Below are positions 1 through 12,100 of a stretch of DNA of 64,000 bases, one piece after another. Within the stretch, counting starts at the first letter, position 1, and each line of letters begins with the position of its first letter. This stretch comes from Diphasiastrum complanatum (taxonomy: Eukaryota; Streptophyta; Lycopodiopsida; Lycopodiales; Lycopodiaceae): contig CM055102.1 of the NCBI GenBank assembly GCA_029204225.1, positions 1,299,863 through 1,363,862 on the forward strand. The letters are read 5' to 3'. Position numbers and translations under genes: made by a program. The notes beneath the pieces are model-generated. The model searched no databases. It was not told the DNA's origin and was given only the letters and a program-made list of their open reading frames with translations.

Positions 1-754
1 ATGGCAAAGCCTACCTAAGTTTTACAAGCAAATCTAATCATAAAGTTTGCAGATCTGATCAAATCTCAAGCTAGAAATTGTCTAGATTTTACTTTCTAGC
101 TAGTTTGCAGTTTCCTGGTGATTTAAAGCTTCAAACCACATTGAATGGGCCAGATCAGGTACTGTATGGAATTTCAAGTGCTGGCACGTGTGACATCTGC
201 CCATTTTCAGATTGGTGGCTATCTCTCACCTTAGATCCAAATTTCTTGCAAATTAGCCCACTAGAAAGCTATAAATGTGCAAAATCTGATGCAATTTGAA
301 TCATGATAGTTGGATAATCCAATCAGAAGTTATAAGCTTTTGAAGAGTCATAGGTAGGGTGGCTAGACCTGTGGCAAATCGTGTGTACATGTCATTTATT
401 GCTTGAATGATCACAAAAATCATCCAGAAGCTGCACAATCTCATCTAAATGTGATTTAGACAAAATTTGTAGGTTCTAGGCAAATTGTGTCATACAAATA
501 GATTGTATTTGAGCCAATTTGACATTTTTTTAATATTTCACATGTGTGAAATTCAGATAACCATAACTTTTGCTATACTTCATCTTTTTTTATGTTTTAA
601 ATTTTGTTTTAGAGAGATTGTCAAGCTAGTGAGATCTATCTCACAGTTTTTTGTTTAGTCTTACATAGGATTTGGTTTTGTACCCTTGATTGGTTCCTAT
701 AGTGAGAAGATAAGCAATTCTTTCATCCATCTTTTTTGATCTCCATCATTCTTT
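1..754 (+). other. untranslated leader of copia A
   Basis: Non-coding stretch between the unseen PBS and the gag start at 755. The length is like the 0.8-kb leader of element F (56521-57318). The phrase TTCCTATAGTGAGA near its end recurs in the leader of element E on the opposite strand (about 41740), which supports a shared leader. It contains TTCACATGTGTGAA near 537-550, a one-base variant of the palindrome found in the LTRs. The small 73-residue ORF at 78-299 has no recognisable feature. Confidence 0.6.
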
Positions 755-1132
755 ATGACTTCAATGGGTGTCTTTCTATTAGAAGCAAGTGAAAGATTGT
801 CAACCTCCAATTACTCAATTTGGAAGGTTAGAATGGAATCTGTCTTAATACTACAAGATGTGATGGATATTGTACTTGGCATTGAAGAAGAACCACAAAT
901 TCCTCAAGGAATTCCAAAGTACAAAAAGAGAGCCAGGATGGCTCTGCATTATATTAAGATGAATGTCTCAAATGACATCTTAAGAGAAATTGGTGCTTGT
1001 ACTAATGCCAAAGATGTTTGGGATACTCTCAAGTCTATCTATGAGACAAAGAATACTTCTAGACTTCTAACACTAAGAAACCAAAATTTTCAAGTGTACA
1101 GAGAAGTGATGAATGTGCTTCAGGTTATGTAA
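755..1132 (+). pseudogene. copia A gag, N-terminal half
   Basis: 125 codons. The start (MTSMGVFLLEASERLS) and the SNYSIWKVRMESVL block match the first 40 residues of the gag of element F, as expected for plant copia gag (UBN2-type). The ORF ends at a stop that overlaps the next ORF by one base (ATGA-type overlap at 1132), so gag was broken by one frameshift near 1110-1130. The neighbouring ORF resumes with RVKDLHREL, the block that follows in F. Function in the family: capsid/nucleocapsid protein. Confidence 0.85.
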
Positions 1133-1902
1133 TGAGAGTTAAAGACCTCCATAGAGAATTGTCATGCATAGGAGACTCCATCAACCAAAATGAACTTGTT
1201 CAAGTCATACTTAATGGGTTAAAGGAGGAATATGACAACCTTGTTCAGAGTTATGCCATTAAGGAGGAGCTACCAAGTTTGGAAGCACTCCTAAGTGTGC
1301 TCATTTTTGAAGAATCAAGACAAGAGTATAAACTCTTGAAAATGGAGAGACTGTCTCTCAACATTGATGGTAAAGCTCTCTTTACCAAAGACAAGCACAA
1401 GACAAGAAGTAAGAATCAACACCAATCCTCTTCAAGTAAGAACAATCTTATTTCCAAGGAGAAAGGAGATGAGGATGAGTCCTCTCAAGCTTCCACATCC
1501 AAGAAGAAGAAGAAAAACATCAAGTGTTTCTTTTGTGGCAAGAAGGGGCATTATGCCACCAATTGCTTCAAGAAGAAGAGTCAATTCAAGCAAGCCAACA
1601 TTTTTAATGAAGAAAATGAAGATGCTCATGCAAGTGATGGAGAGGGATCTCTTATGGTCTCAAATTTTTCTTCATCACCTTTCAAGAAGGATGGTTCTTG
1701 GTATATCGACAGTGGATCTTCCTCACATATGTGTAGTTCCAAGCATTCTTTTTCATCCATGTCACCTTATGAAGGAGCCAAGAAGTCCATCTACACAGCA
1801 AATGATCATGAGTGTGCTATTGAAGACATAGGGACCATTCCCTTAAAGCTTTCTTCATCAAAAGTTCTTTCTCTGTCTAATGTACTTTTTGTTCCCAAGT
1901 AA
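1132..1902 (+). pseudogene. copia A gag C-terminus and protease
   Basis: 256 codons in the frame after the gag frameshift. Contains the C-terminal gag helices, a lysine-rich linker, the zinc knuckle CFFCGKKGHYATNC (about residues 131-144) and the aspartic protease motif WYIDSGSSSHM with the catalytic D in DSG. The family role is RNA packaging (knuckle) and polyprotein cleavage (protease). The ORF ends at a TAA at 1900-1902. The same frame continues beyond it with TKALISVGQLFDSEL, the normal protease-to-integrase linker, so this is a nonsense change in a formerly continuous gag-pol frame. Confidence 0.85.
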
Positions 1903-1929
1903 ACAAAAGCTCTTATTAGTGTTGGGCAA

Positions 1930-3009
1930 TTGTTTGATAGTGAACTAGATGTGAATTTCAATGTTAATACATGTACAATCAAGAAGCATGATGAGATCCT
2001 TGCATTTGGGTCTAGATATGGTGGAATCTACAAGCTTGATCCCAAAGAGTATCCTAACTCTTGTGATAGTGCTTTTGCTACTCATATGTCTTTGGAGGAC
2101 TATGGCATAGAAGGTTGCGACATCCTAAATATAATTCTATGGTGTCCATGGTCAAGAAAGCCAAAGCTATTGGCTTGCCTAAATCTTATCTCCAAGAATT
2201 TCAAGCCATGTGAGGCTTGTGCCATATCTAAGTCTCATAAGAAGCCTTTTTTAAAGTCATCTATCAAGACTACACATCCATTGGAGCTCATACACTCGGA
2301 TGTGCACTTCTCATCTTCAAAGAACAAGGGTGGTGCTACTTGCTTTGCAACTTTCATTGATGATTTCAGTAGATTTACTTGGGTATATCTTCTAGCTTCA
2401 AAGTCTATGGTGTTTGACTATTTTCTAAAGTTCAAAGCTCTAGTTGAAAAGCAATTTTCTTACAAAATCAAGATTCTTAGAAGTGATGGAGGTGGTGAGT
2501 ACACTTCCAATAAATTTCATGATTATTGTGAGCTAAAAGACATTAAAAGGGAGTTTGCTTGTGCATATACACCATCTCAAAATGGGGTGGCTGAAAGAAA
2601 GAATAGAACACTGTGTGAATGTGCCAAAACCATTAGAATTGAGGCATCCTTGCTAAAAGACTTTTTGGGTGAGGCTATCAATTGTTCAAACTATATTTGC
2701 AATAGACTCCCTCATGTTGCACATGGAGGAAAGTCATCATATGAAGCACTCTATTTGAAGAAACCTGAGGTTGAACACCTTAGAGTATTTGGATGCATAT
2801 GCTTTGTCCATATTCCCTTGGAAACGAGAAAGAAGGATGATCCTTGTGCAAGTCATTGGCTGACCTTCACACCTTTGAACCAGCAAGGATCCATCTTTGA
2901 AGGCGAATTCAGCCCATGGAGTCAATCTCAAGATCATCATGCTTTTATCAAGGTAGTTTTGAGGAGGAGGGTCAAAATTGGCAAAAGAAAACTTGATCAA
3001 ATCTTGTAA
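1930..3009 (+). pseudogene. copia A integrase fused to element 3' tail
   Basis: 359 codons. The HHCC zinc-binding region is frameshifted at about 2105-2190; the wording LWHRRL can be read only in another frame. The catalytic core is well kept: HSDVH, LRSDGGGEY and AERKNRT give a D,D35E triad with exactly 35 residues between the second D and E. After VHIPLETRKKDDPCAS (about 2850) the frame leaves integrase and reads through non-coding 3' tail and into the LTR, marking the internal deletion. About 100 C-terminal integrase residues, RT and RNase H are missing. It cannot supply a full integrase. Confidence 0.85.
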
Positions 3010-3552
3010 ATACCATAATGACTAGTACCTATCATCATTAGACATGTGTGAAATCTATGTCTACGTCGTTTAGATAGATCATATAGGTTATACATCTCAA
3101 TTGATATAGAAACTAGTGGCTAAATTGGCCAAAAACTAGTTTAGTAGTGGCTAAATTGGCCACGTGCCAGATCAGGTGACTCAACAGTAGCTCCCTCTCA
3201 TGTATATATAGAGAGGGCCATAACAATCAATGAAGCAAGATCTTGGTTTTAGAGGCAATTCTTGAGTATTTTCATATTTGTGTTGTGATTTTATGGTTCT
3301 ATTGCTTTCTAACATTTGTGTACTTCACTCTCTGCTGGCAGGCCATAAATGTACTGTTGTTCACACGTGTGAAGGCAGTAGGTCTCAAGTTTAATCATTT
3401 GCTTGTTGTTCTTACTAGATTTTTGATGGGAAATTGATCTAATTTGAGATCTAATCATTGGTTGATTAGTAGATCAAGTAATCTAGCTTCCAACACCTCT
3501 TGAGGATTTGATCTAAATCCATTCTTGGTCTTTATTTCTCTGAAATTTCACA
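2961..3552 (+). repeat. PPT and 3' LTR of copia A
   Basis: Polypurine tract GAGGAGGAGG at 2961-2970, followed by an LTR of about 580 bp ending in TTCACA at 3552. A TATA box (TATATATA) lies at 3203-3210. The perfect palindrome TTCACACGTGTGAA lies at 3360-3373, about 159 bp downstream. Stretches such as CATATAGGTTATACAT and the block near AGATCAAGTAATCT (about 3470) match the reverse complement of the LTR at 62791-63618, so the two belong to one family. The LTR start is inferred from the PPT; the canonical TG is not clear (GTCAAAATTGG). Confidence 0.7.
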
Positions 3553-3574
3553 TGTTCCAAGTGGAAAACACTAG

Positions 3575-3864
3575 ACAAGGATGTTTCTCACCTGTTTTTT
3601 CATTGCTATATCCCTCTGTGGAGAACAGTGAATGACCTTTTCATTACTCACTTTCATGTCAGATTTAAAAGGTTCAGCCACGTTGCTCTTCTGCTTAACG
3701 ATATCATATTTGAGGATGCTGACGTCGATGCTTTTTGGCAGTGTATTAGAGTTGTTACTCTTTGAAATATTTGGTTAGACAGAAATAGCAGAGAATTTGG
3801 GAATGGTGATCACATCATCTCCCCCCTATTTCTCTTTAAAGAGGCAAAAACACTTTTTCTTTTG
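3575..3864 (+). pseudogene. LINE (non-LTR retrotransposon) 3' tail
   Basis: One frame reads DVSHLFFHCYIPLWRTVNDL, then (after one stop at about 3762) NIWLDRNSREFGNG. This is the pattern of the C-terminal zinc-binding region of plant LINE reverse transcriptases (HLFFxC...W...IWxxRNxRxF). The frame ends with a TAA at about 3864. Only the last ~95 residues remain; no RT motifs or poly-A tail are seen. The identification rests on a short pattern and is moderate. Confidence 0.5.
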
Positions 3865-6708
3865 TAAACCTAGTTTTATCTGTATTTCGTATAAAGTCAT
3901 TAATCTAGGGTTAAATTTTCAAGAAAATTTTTTTGTATTGATATGAAATGGATTTAAATTGATTGTCTATAACAAAAATCTTGAATAAATGGAGATAGCA
4001 ATACACACTTACTTGATCCATGACTATTGTAGAGGCCTCTTTTTGCAAAATGTCAAGAACTATGTTGATGTATATTGGACCTTCTGTTAGCTTCACACTG
4101 TCATCTAACAAATGACCGATTTTTTTTTTGAGGTCCAATGTAACTACGTTCAATTTGGTACGAGCCATGTCCTTCCAATCATCAATTGAAATTTTGTGTT
4201 CAAAATTCAGTTTTCTTATTGTGTAATAATTTTTATTTAAGATTGCATCAAAATGTTGTATTGTCGGTTTTTTTATTGTGATTGATGTAAGGATATTTAT
4301 GGAAAAGATTTTATACAAATGTTTCAAGAAATTTGAAATAATAATATCATGCCAGAAGATCCTTTTAGAATTGTTATTTCATGTACTATTTGAAATAAGG
4401 TAGACATTTAGCAAAAGAAAATAGTATAATGTTACAAAAGAACAGAAAAACTGTGAGGGGTTTTTTGGACAGGGGTTGGTCTCTTCAGAAAGCCCTAAAG
4501 GAGAAGGGCCCAATATAAGTTATTTTGATTATTTTCAATACTAGGGCTCCAACTCAAGAAAATAGCCCTTTGGAGAATAACTGCAGTAGTTCATGCTTAT
4601 TTTATTTCTTGGTACTTGAGTACATTGCACCACCTACAATGTTTGACGTGAGCATAATTATGTTTTCCTTTGTCTTAAGTTTATCCTTTGCATATTAATT
4701 AAATCCTTTTTATCAAAAAGGTGATTAATCTTTAAAAAAACCCTTTATACTATTCAAATTCAGTAAAAATTTTTATAATGAACAACCCTTGGGTTTTCAT
4801 GTTTTGAAGGGCAAGCACTTTACCAAAATATGTCAAATTGCATATCCAAAGCTTCTTTGACATCTATATAAACACCAACAATTTCGCTAGAGTCATTATA
4901 AAAATTAACAACTTTTTTTAGGAGAATTGCCACCATTCGTTAACAATCCCAATCTTAAATTTATTTGGTAGACCTCTTTTTTTCCAATTGCTTACTCCAT
5001 TTTCTCTTGAAAAGCATCATTGCTCTCTCTAACCGTTATGCAAAAGTCCCTACTCATCATAAGCATTTTTTTTCTCTGTTCCCAAAAAGTCCTCAACCTA
5101 AAGACATTTGAAAAAAAGGGGCATTCATATATTAAGTATCTCAATTTTTTAATTGGAAATAGAAATTGGTTATTCATTTCATATGAGTCTCTCCTTATGA
5201 ATTCCTTATTCTAAATAAATCACTCAAAAACTTTTTCTAGCAACCACACAATCATAAATGCACATAAAGAATCAGCACTCCAAAATCAAATAGCTAAATC
5301 AAGGCTTAAAAAACAAAAATAGATGACAATCATAAATCTACAACATTGTTGGAGTTATTTAATAGCTCAAAAGAGCATGATGAATCACCATAACAAAAAT
5401 TCTTCCCAACAAATTGAAATAGTAAAGAAATTGAGTTTAGTTGTATTCTAACTCAATGAAATGTGAATATGTGTCTCCTTTTTTCATCCTATAGCATGTA
5501 CCTTGACATGTCCTAATCTCAAAGGATATAGAGCAACCTAGTTACCATAGGTGGTAGGTAAAATCTAATAGTCTTATCTTACTCTCCTTAATCTTCAATG
5601 TAAGCTAATTTATCGAAATTTCTAAATATGTATTGTGGAATAATCTACAACATGAGGTTCGAAGAAAGCTTTCCAGCCTTTCCTTCTCCGTGGACAAAGC
5701 TGATTTTGGCTGAATAAGAACAGGAAAGACAAATAGCTTCTGTAAAAAGTTCCATTGTATTATTCGACGTAGTTAGAGAACGGTGGGTCTAACATTTAAG
5801 TAGATAGGTTTTTGTCATCTGCATTTTGAAGTGTAAAATGAAACACACTCGTTTCACATTGAAGAAAAAAAAGCAATTCCTAAACAAAATGAATAAAAAA
5901 CTGATTTTTTTAATAGAAAGTCTTAACTTTTGTCTTTCATTTTGAAAGAAAGAATTGCATGTCAAAATATAGTAATTGAAAAAGGCATATCAAACAGGCA
6001 CACAATTGAAACCCATTAATGACATGGTCCCTCTAATAGAGATGAGCTGGAAAGATTAAACATTTTGTCAAAAGTTTTTTGCACCTTGTTGGAGAAAATG
6101 ATGGGTGAGTCCTATAGGTAATAATTAAAATGAAAACAACATCGTGTGGGTAGCACTTTTGACACTCTTTGTCAAAAGTGCTATCCACAATGTCATGGGA
6201 TATAATGACGGGTGAGTTATTTAACAATATAAATTTGAAGCAATATTTATGATGGTTTTGATCAACCATGTTATTTATGAATCCCATAGGTTCAAGCATA
6301 CATGAAATTGAGAAGATTCTTTCTATAAGATGTCCAAAAGTTTCAAGGTCCTCAATTAGTTATTGGTTAAGTGTGAAAACTAGCTAATTGTAACTTGACT
6401 ATTTGGAGGCCTATTCTTTGAGGGCAACTTCTATTTGCTCATTTGAACATGTATAGATGTCTAGGGAGGCACATGGCCTTATCTATTATTCATCTAAAGT
6501 GTTGGAAAACGATGGACCCTTGAAACTAGTCAAGATTGCTTTGTTATCATTGATCTTGATCGAGGGAGATAAGTGGATAAGCTTAGGAAATGGAAGGCCA
6601 ATATGCATTAAGGAAAATGGCATTGGGACAACATGCATACTATAAATAGTAGGTTATTCTCCATATTTTTCATTGTATTGAAGAGCTACATAACACTTGA
6701 GGTGGTGC
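3865..6708. other. AT-rich intergenic DNA, nothing recognised
   Basis: No ORF above 138 codons and none with a recognisable domain. Many homopolymer runs. A 138-residue minus-strand ORF (3911-4327) is lysine/isoleucine-rich and low in complexity, with no family pattern. I see no LTR ends, tRNA or clear inverted repeat. Confidence 0.5.
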
Positions 6709-6722
6709 TCTCTCTCTCTCTC

Positions 6723-6798
<76 letters not shown>

Positions 6799-6808
6799 CC
6801 CCCCCCCC
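6709..6808. repeat. (CT)n microsatellite followed by (C)13
   Basis: An almost pure CT dinucleotide tract at 6709-6795 with one interruption (TCCC), directly followed by 13 C. A serine/leucine-repeat ORF crossing it (6633-6917) is an artefact of the repeat. Likely hypervariable in length. Confidence 0.95.
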
Positions 6809-8059
6809 ATGTGCGATTAAGCTAGATTGTGCATTGTATGATTATATATGTATATGTATGACTTTTAGATCTACTCAACCTACTCCATATAAAAATTGTT
6901 ATTTTATTTCACATTGAGATCCAACTATAGATGCACCATAAGTCAAATAAGTGATTGATATTCTGTTTTGTTTTGTAGAAATTCTTTTTCTTTTTGCTAC
7001 GAAGCCAAGTACTAGCATTTTGCAAACAACTTTTTATAAGATAGAGAAATTTAGGAGTTGTTTGTCAAATCATTAGGAAATTTTCTAAAAGTATATCTAC
7101 TATAAAAGAGTACACTAATAACAATCAAGAAAATCAAGTTCATGATGACCATTAGGTTACACAACTAGGAGCTATTGAGGCCAAAACATTACAACAACAC
7201 ATCGCATAAAGAGACAAAAAATATTATGCATTCATAGAAGAGTGTGGCCAATTTTTTGATACATAATTTGCCAGTTTTTTCTCAAGTTATGCATTATAAA
7301 AGTGAACAAAAAAAATAACATAAAGTACTAAATTGATCCATCTTTTCCTAGATAAAAACAAGAATAACAATCTTTTTCGATAGTTGAAATGTCAAATTGC
7401 CTTTACATGGAGATATGAGTCATAGTCAATCATTGATTTTTAATCTCATACTATATAAAAAAACACAATCATGCATGCAATTGTTCAAAACCATGAAAGA
7501 ATACTCTCAAACGAATCCCTATTTTAGTTGCTCTCTTGCATTGCACCCTTGCCTCTAGATAATTGAATGATTCATATATTTTTATTCTCTAGCATTAAAT
7601 AATTCTTCTGTTCTATTGTTGGAACCCATTTACATAAATTGAAGTGTGAGGGCTATGGCACCGTGTGTGTATAAGTCCAACACAAATGAACACACAATTG
7701 GTTTAATTATAAAAAGGACTTTAGGCCATAGTGTAAATCAGAATAATGAGGTCTAAAAGTCAAGTTACAATAAGTTTAGTATGAAAAGGTGTTTCTCATC
7801 TTGTATTTGAATTTGAAAATTTAAGGAGACAAAGGCAAGTCAATAGGAAGAAGGGGCCACTACCATTCCCCAACAATAAATAAGACATACTTCATTTGAA
7901 TGTTCAATCTTTGCAATTTTAATGCCATCGCCTCTTATTTCTCTACATTCTCTCATCTTGCTTTTGATTTTTGTGCTTCTTTCATACTTGTTAGGGTGGT
8001 GATCCATTTATAGAATTCATCCATGTATTAATTACAGTACATATTTATCACCTAATTAG
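6809..8059. other. AT-rich DNA, nothing recognised
   Basis: No coding pattern, LTR terminus or long repeat that I can support. Confidence 0.4.
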
Positions 8060-8570
8060 GTAAGTCGTTGTACTTGGAAGTATTTGGCTTGTGTGACAAC
8101 TATACATGGTCAACCCACAGGGAATGTTGACGCGGATGAGGACGCTGCAAATTCTCTCACTTCGCATTTTATGTGAAGTGGCTTTCTCTCATTTCGCATT
8201 TTTGAGAAGTGGCTGGGAACTTTTCTAGTTGAAAATAGACGACTGTCGAGATTTTTTTCTCTCTTCGGGATTTTGCGAAAAAGCCGACAATGCTCTTAAA
8301 AAGGTGACACTATCCTTAAAAAACCAACGGTGCCCTTAAAAATACGACAATGTCTTTAAAACAGTGTAACTTCTTCAAAATAGTTGAAAGGAAGAAGCTG
8401 AAGGTTCAGGAAAGTGCGAAAAAGCCGACACTGTCGCAAAAAGTCGATAGTGTCAAAAATAGTTGAACTATTGAACTATGCTGAAGTATTGCATTTCGAG
8501 AAAAGTCGATACTGTAAAAAAGCATAGTTCATTTCTGCAGACTGTTGCAATACTTAGTGTATTTCTGCAG
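8060..8570 (+). repeat. dispersed repeat family R, diverged copy
   Basis: Shares a series of blocks with the copies at 30819-31310, 43511-44149 and 44222-44855: AACCCACAGGGAATGTT, then GAAGTGGCTGGGAAC, then GTTGAAAATAGACGAC, and the phrase GCGAAAAAGCCGACACTGTC. Block order differs from the other copies, so it is a rearranged relative. It holds a phased 20-bp tandem array (8281-8360) and a short hairpin (8427-8454). The family looks like LTR or leader DNA of a retroelement that I cannot assign. Confidence 0.5.
8281..8360 (+). repeat. 20-bp phased degenerate tandem repeat, four units
   Basis: Four consecutive 20-base units, each ending TTTAAA or CTTAAA: AAGCCGACAATGCTCTTAAA, AAGGTGACACTATCCTTAAA, AAACCAACGGTGCCCTTAAA, AATACGACAATGTCTTTAAA. 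A looser version (CGACACTGCCCTACAAATG, then CCAAAGGTGCCCTTAT) is present in the R copy near 30970. Confidence 0.75.
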
Positions 8571-8692
8571 ACTTGTTATGAATGCTAATGCGTGGAAGTT
8601 CTTGAAGATGGCCAAGTCTTCAATGATCTTCAATTATTGAACTTAGCATCTGAACTTGAAATATGATAGGATTGGTTACCCTTTGCTAGAGA

Positions 8693-9160
8693 TTAGCAAG
8701 AAGCCCGTTGTAGACGTTCTTCATATGATTTGGTTTTTCCTCCAAGATATATGACATAAGCATTTGTAGATTTTCGATCTGCTCTATCACTTGCAAAATC
8801 CGAGTCAAAATAACCAACAATAGAAAGATCTTCACTTTTATACAATAAACCATAATCAAAGGTTGAAGATATATATCTAAGCATTCTCTTGGCCATTTTT
8901 CAGTGATAAATAGTAGGATTTTGCATAGACTGGCTCAACTTATGAATACTAAAGCTTATGTCAGGTCTAGTTATTGTGAGCCAAATTAAGGAACCTATAA
9001 AACTCCTAAAAAGTGTGATGTCCACGAAAGATCTTTCATCACCCTTGTTAGGGTCTTTAACATTTTGCTCCATAAAAGTTTCTATACTCTTACACTATAA
9101 CATATTGAACGTTTTTAACATTAAAAGTGCATACTTGGATTTACATAAAAAAAAGCTTTA
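8693..9160 (-). pseudogene. copia RNase H / RT C-terminus fragment
   Basis: The minus frame 8693-8896 reads MAKRMLRYISSTFDYGLLYK, then VGYFDSDFASD and RKSTNAYVIYLGG, the N-terminal half of copia RNase H with its first catalytic D. Upstream (8897-9160) homology continues out of frame: it matches base-by-base the RT-RNase H linker of element E at 40860-41060 (for example GTGATGTCC then GATCTTTCATCACC). No LTR is attached, so it is an orphan piece of an E-like copia. RNase H normally degrades the RNA template strand during cDNA synthesis. Confidence 0.8.
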
Positions 9161-9169
9161 TTTTTAAGA

Positions 9170-12100
9170 AAGTTAATCTCTAATCCTAGGGTAATAAGAT
9201 CCCTTTGTAGAGATCAGTCAGAATTGTATCGAGCTTATGAAATGGACCGCAGTCCCCAGCAGACGCATGAGTACCAGTCTATGTTGTTGATACCTGAGCG
9301 TGGAAGTCACACGTGTGTTGGAGTGCATAGCCAAGAAGCGAACAAAAGTGTGGCATTGAGACAAATAGTGCGTGAACTGGGCCCAAGAAGGCCGCATGCA
9401 AAAAGCTCTTGAAACTGATGATCTTATTGCAGAGTGTAGCTGCTACAGAAATCACACCAACTTTTAAAGATCATGGCATCGCGAACTGCTTGTTCTTGAA
9501 AAGAGATCAATCCAGACACACAAAAAAAAGAGCAATCCAGACACACAAAGTTCTTGAAGCTCATTTCACAGTGAGAGCACTTGCTCGATCCTTTGAAGAG
9601 AGCCCACCATCCTGTAACGAGCAAGTATTCTGCAGGTGGAGTTCATTTCCAAACTGCTGGGATTAGTTTTGAGGCAAAAGTAGCAAATCAAATCTGCTTG
9701 TGAGGGAGGGCCGAAGCTGTGAGCCCATCGTTGCTGATACTACAAACATCGATATAAAGGATCGCTGTCACGTAGTCTGAATGTTGTAATCACTTCTTGA
9801 ATTACGGAGCTTGAAAAGTTATGTAGGCGGATAATCTGCTGCAGTTGAAGTGATATATAGTATGATACTGATCTGTGGATCATTTGTTGGTGGCAAGTAG
9901 CCTGCACACCCACCATTGTTAAGGAACTAACAAGTGTAACCGTTGGCAGAAGGAAGTGTGCTTCTCCCTATCTGTGGGAGACGTATCTGAGTAGTCTGGG
10001 AAGAGATCGGATTGGGCCAGAAGAAGAACAATACTGATCAATGAGCAGCCACCAGAACAGTACATGGTCGAAACTACACAAGATCGAGACATAGAAGAAA
10101 CCAAGCCACTATACACCCTGAATCAACGGAAGTCAAAAAAGTAGTGACGACTCGAAACCAGTGATCCTGCGGAAGAGTGACAGTGAGGAGAATCGACCAG
10201 TTTCGGGAAGGGTTTTAATATCCATTATGAGTTTGGTAACCTATTGATGGGTTTTATGGTGTTTCTATCCTTGTTGACTAATGTGTGCACAATCAAAACG
10301 TTGTAAGTTGTGGTGTGGAATGAAATATAGAATCATCTACATTGCCTGACTAGATAGAACTATAGATATACTGTTGTTGATCAATGCAGTGATTGTATTA
10401 AGTAACGAGAATGGCCTGATAGCATGAATTTTAACAGAGCCAATAATTGCCAAATAGGTTGCATGGCTTGTATGCGGTAACGTAGGTAGAATGATCGGTA
10501 AAAGAAGGAAAATTGCTAACATTGTTCATGCTATTCTTTTCGAACTGCTTTAGAATGATGTATTAGCGATTTGAATGATTAACGAATCGGTGCTATGAAT
10601 AGATACCAAGTAAATATATGTGCATGCTTGACATGATACTTTTTACATGACTGCTTGACAGTTTCACAATTGCTAAAGTGAAGTGAATTGCTTGAGTGGG
10701 AATTCCATATGTCTATAAGTTATGCATAATAGTGCTACTTAAAATGAAATATGGCCGACCCTCTTGAAACACAGAGGTGGTATTAATACATGGCGAGGGT
10801 GAAACACACTTCCCGAACTAGGAAAAAACACATTGTTACAATGAAAATTCCAAACTTACACCACCCCGCCCAGGTCACCTGTTGAAACATACGGGCCTTG
10901 GGAGGCGAGCACTCGAATGAATAACACCCAAGGTGTGTCGATCCCAGGAGCATGGAAAGGACAATAGAAAACTACAAAACTGCAAATATCCAAAAAGTTC
11001 AATGTTAATGGTCTGAATATTGCTTAAATCATATACCAAATTGGCCATTAACAATACCAGGATTCACCCGTGATGACATTTACATGGGATGAATTACAAA
11101 CCACACCTCTATCACATGTGTAATTTCGATCATGATATGTTGGGCCTAACAAACATCACATGACCATAAGGCCAAATCTAGTAAGAGGAAGATACTTGGG
11201 ACTAACTATACAGGAAAAATTTACTACAGGCCAGCCACTTGTTGGAGAGCCTATTTTGAAGATAAACAACAAATTTTTTATGTTGGTATGACTTAACCCT
11301 AGAACGACATTACCATCGACAATGCAAACTTCAAAACCCCTCATGATACTAAGCAAGATGTCCTACTCAGCCATACTATAGAGGAAAAAATTAAATGATC
11401 ATATGAACCATGTTGGACGGGAAAATTTCTAGTCTTAACACACATCTCACGAAATCTCAAATTGAATAACACATATCATGCCAACCTCAGTACAAGAATA
11501 CACACAAGTGGGAATGAATGTCTAGCTGAGATTATCCATACCAAGGCCATCATATGTTCAAAAATCCAATCTCACCTAAGAAAGAGATACTTGTTGTGCA
11601 TAAAGACTGACGAGCACGACACAAAAGTCATATCACCTAGAGTCAAAAAAAGAATGCATACACTGAACCACTCAGTACTACCCAAGGTAGACAACCACAA
11701 ATACCTAAAAATTGTCAGAATCACTAAAACGCCTCCAAGTGTTGGTGAACAACACTGAGATACACTAAATGATCAAGAACTCTATGAGAATGAAAGGATA
11801 TGATGTTTTAGAATAAGGAATATTCTTTGAAGGTGTTGACAACGACTTTAATGCAGAAGGAATATTTAAGAAGGTTCTACTGAGTCACGTGATCCATCCA
11901 TTAGAACTCGCATATCAAAAGTTAGTTTAAGACCAAAATCTTAAAGTACATTGCAAGATTGTTACTAGGACTCATCTGATACCTGGACAATTATCCAAAA
12001 CCATTCCACCTCATCCAGGATAATTTTCATATCTACCATCCATGATAGAGTGCCATGGCACAGTTCGGTAATCCGAGAAGATTATGTCCAGTAATACGAA

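Larger units (their letters stand above)
1..3552 (+). mobile_element. Ty1/copia element A, 5'-truncated by window edge, defective
   Basis: Internal region and 3' LTR of a copia element. Order: leader (1-754), gag (755-about 1660), protease (about 1690-1900), integrase (about 2100-2850), 3' tail (2851-2970) and 3' LTR (2971-3552). No reverse transcriptase or RNase H is present. The integrase frame passes straight into sequence that matches, on the other strand, the 3' tail of the element at 63619-63740. A large internal deletion has therefore removed RT/RNase H. The 5' LTR and target duplication are outside the window. Several frameshifts and stops show it is inactive. Confidence 0.85.

Noticed and set aside
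755-3009. Treating element A as a working gag-pol
   Set aside because: There is a frameshift at about 1130, a stop at 1900, a frameshift in the integrase zinc finger, and RT/RNase H is missing.
3911-4327. 138-codon minus ORF, Lys/Ile-rich
   Set aside because: AT-rich DNA gives such ORFs; no family pattern or neighbour supports it.
6633-6917. 94-codon ORF with Ser/Leu repeats
   Set aside because: It is the translation of the (CT)n tract and poly-C; no independent coding evidence.
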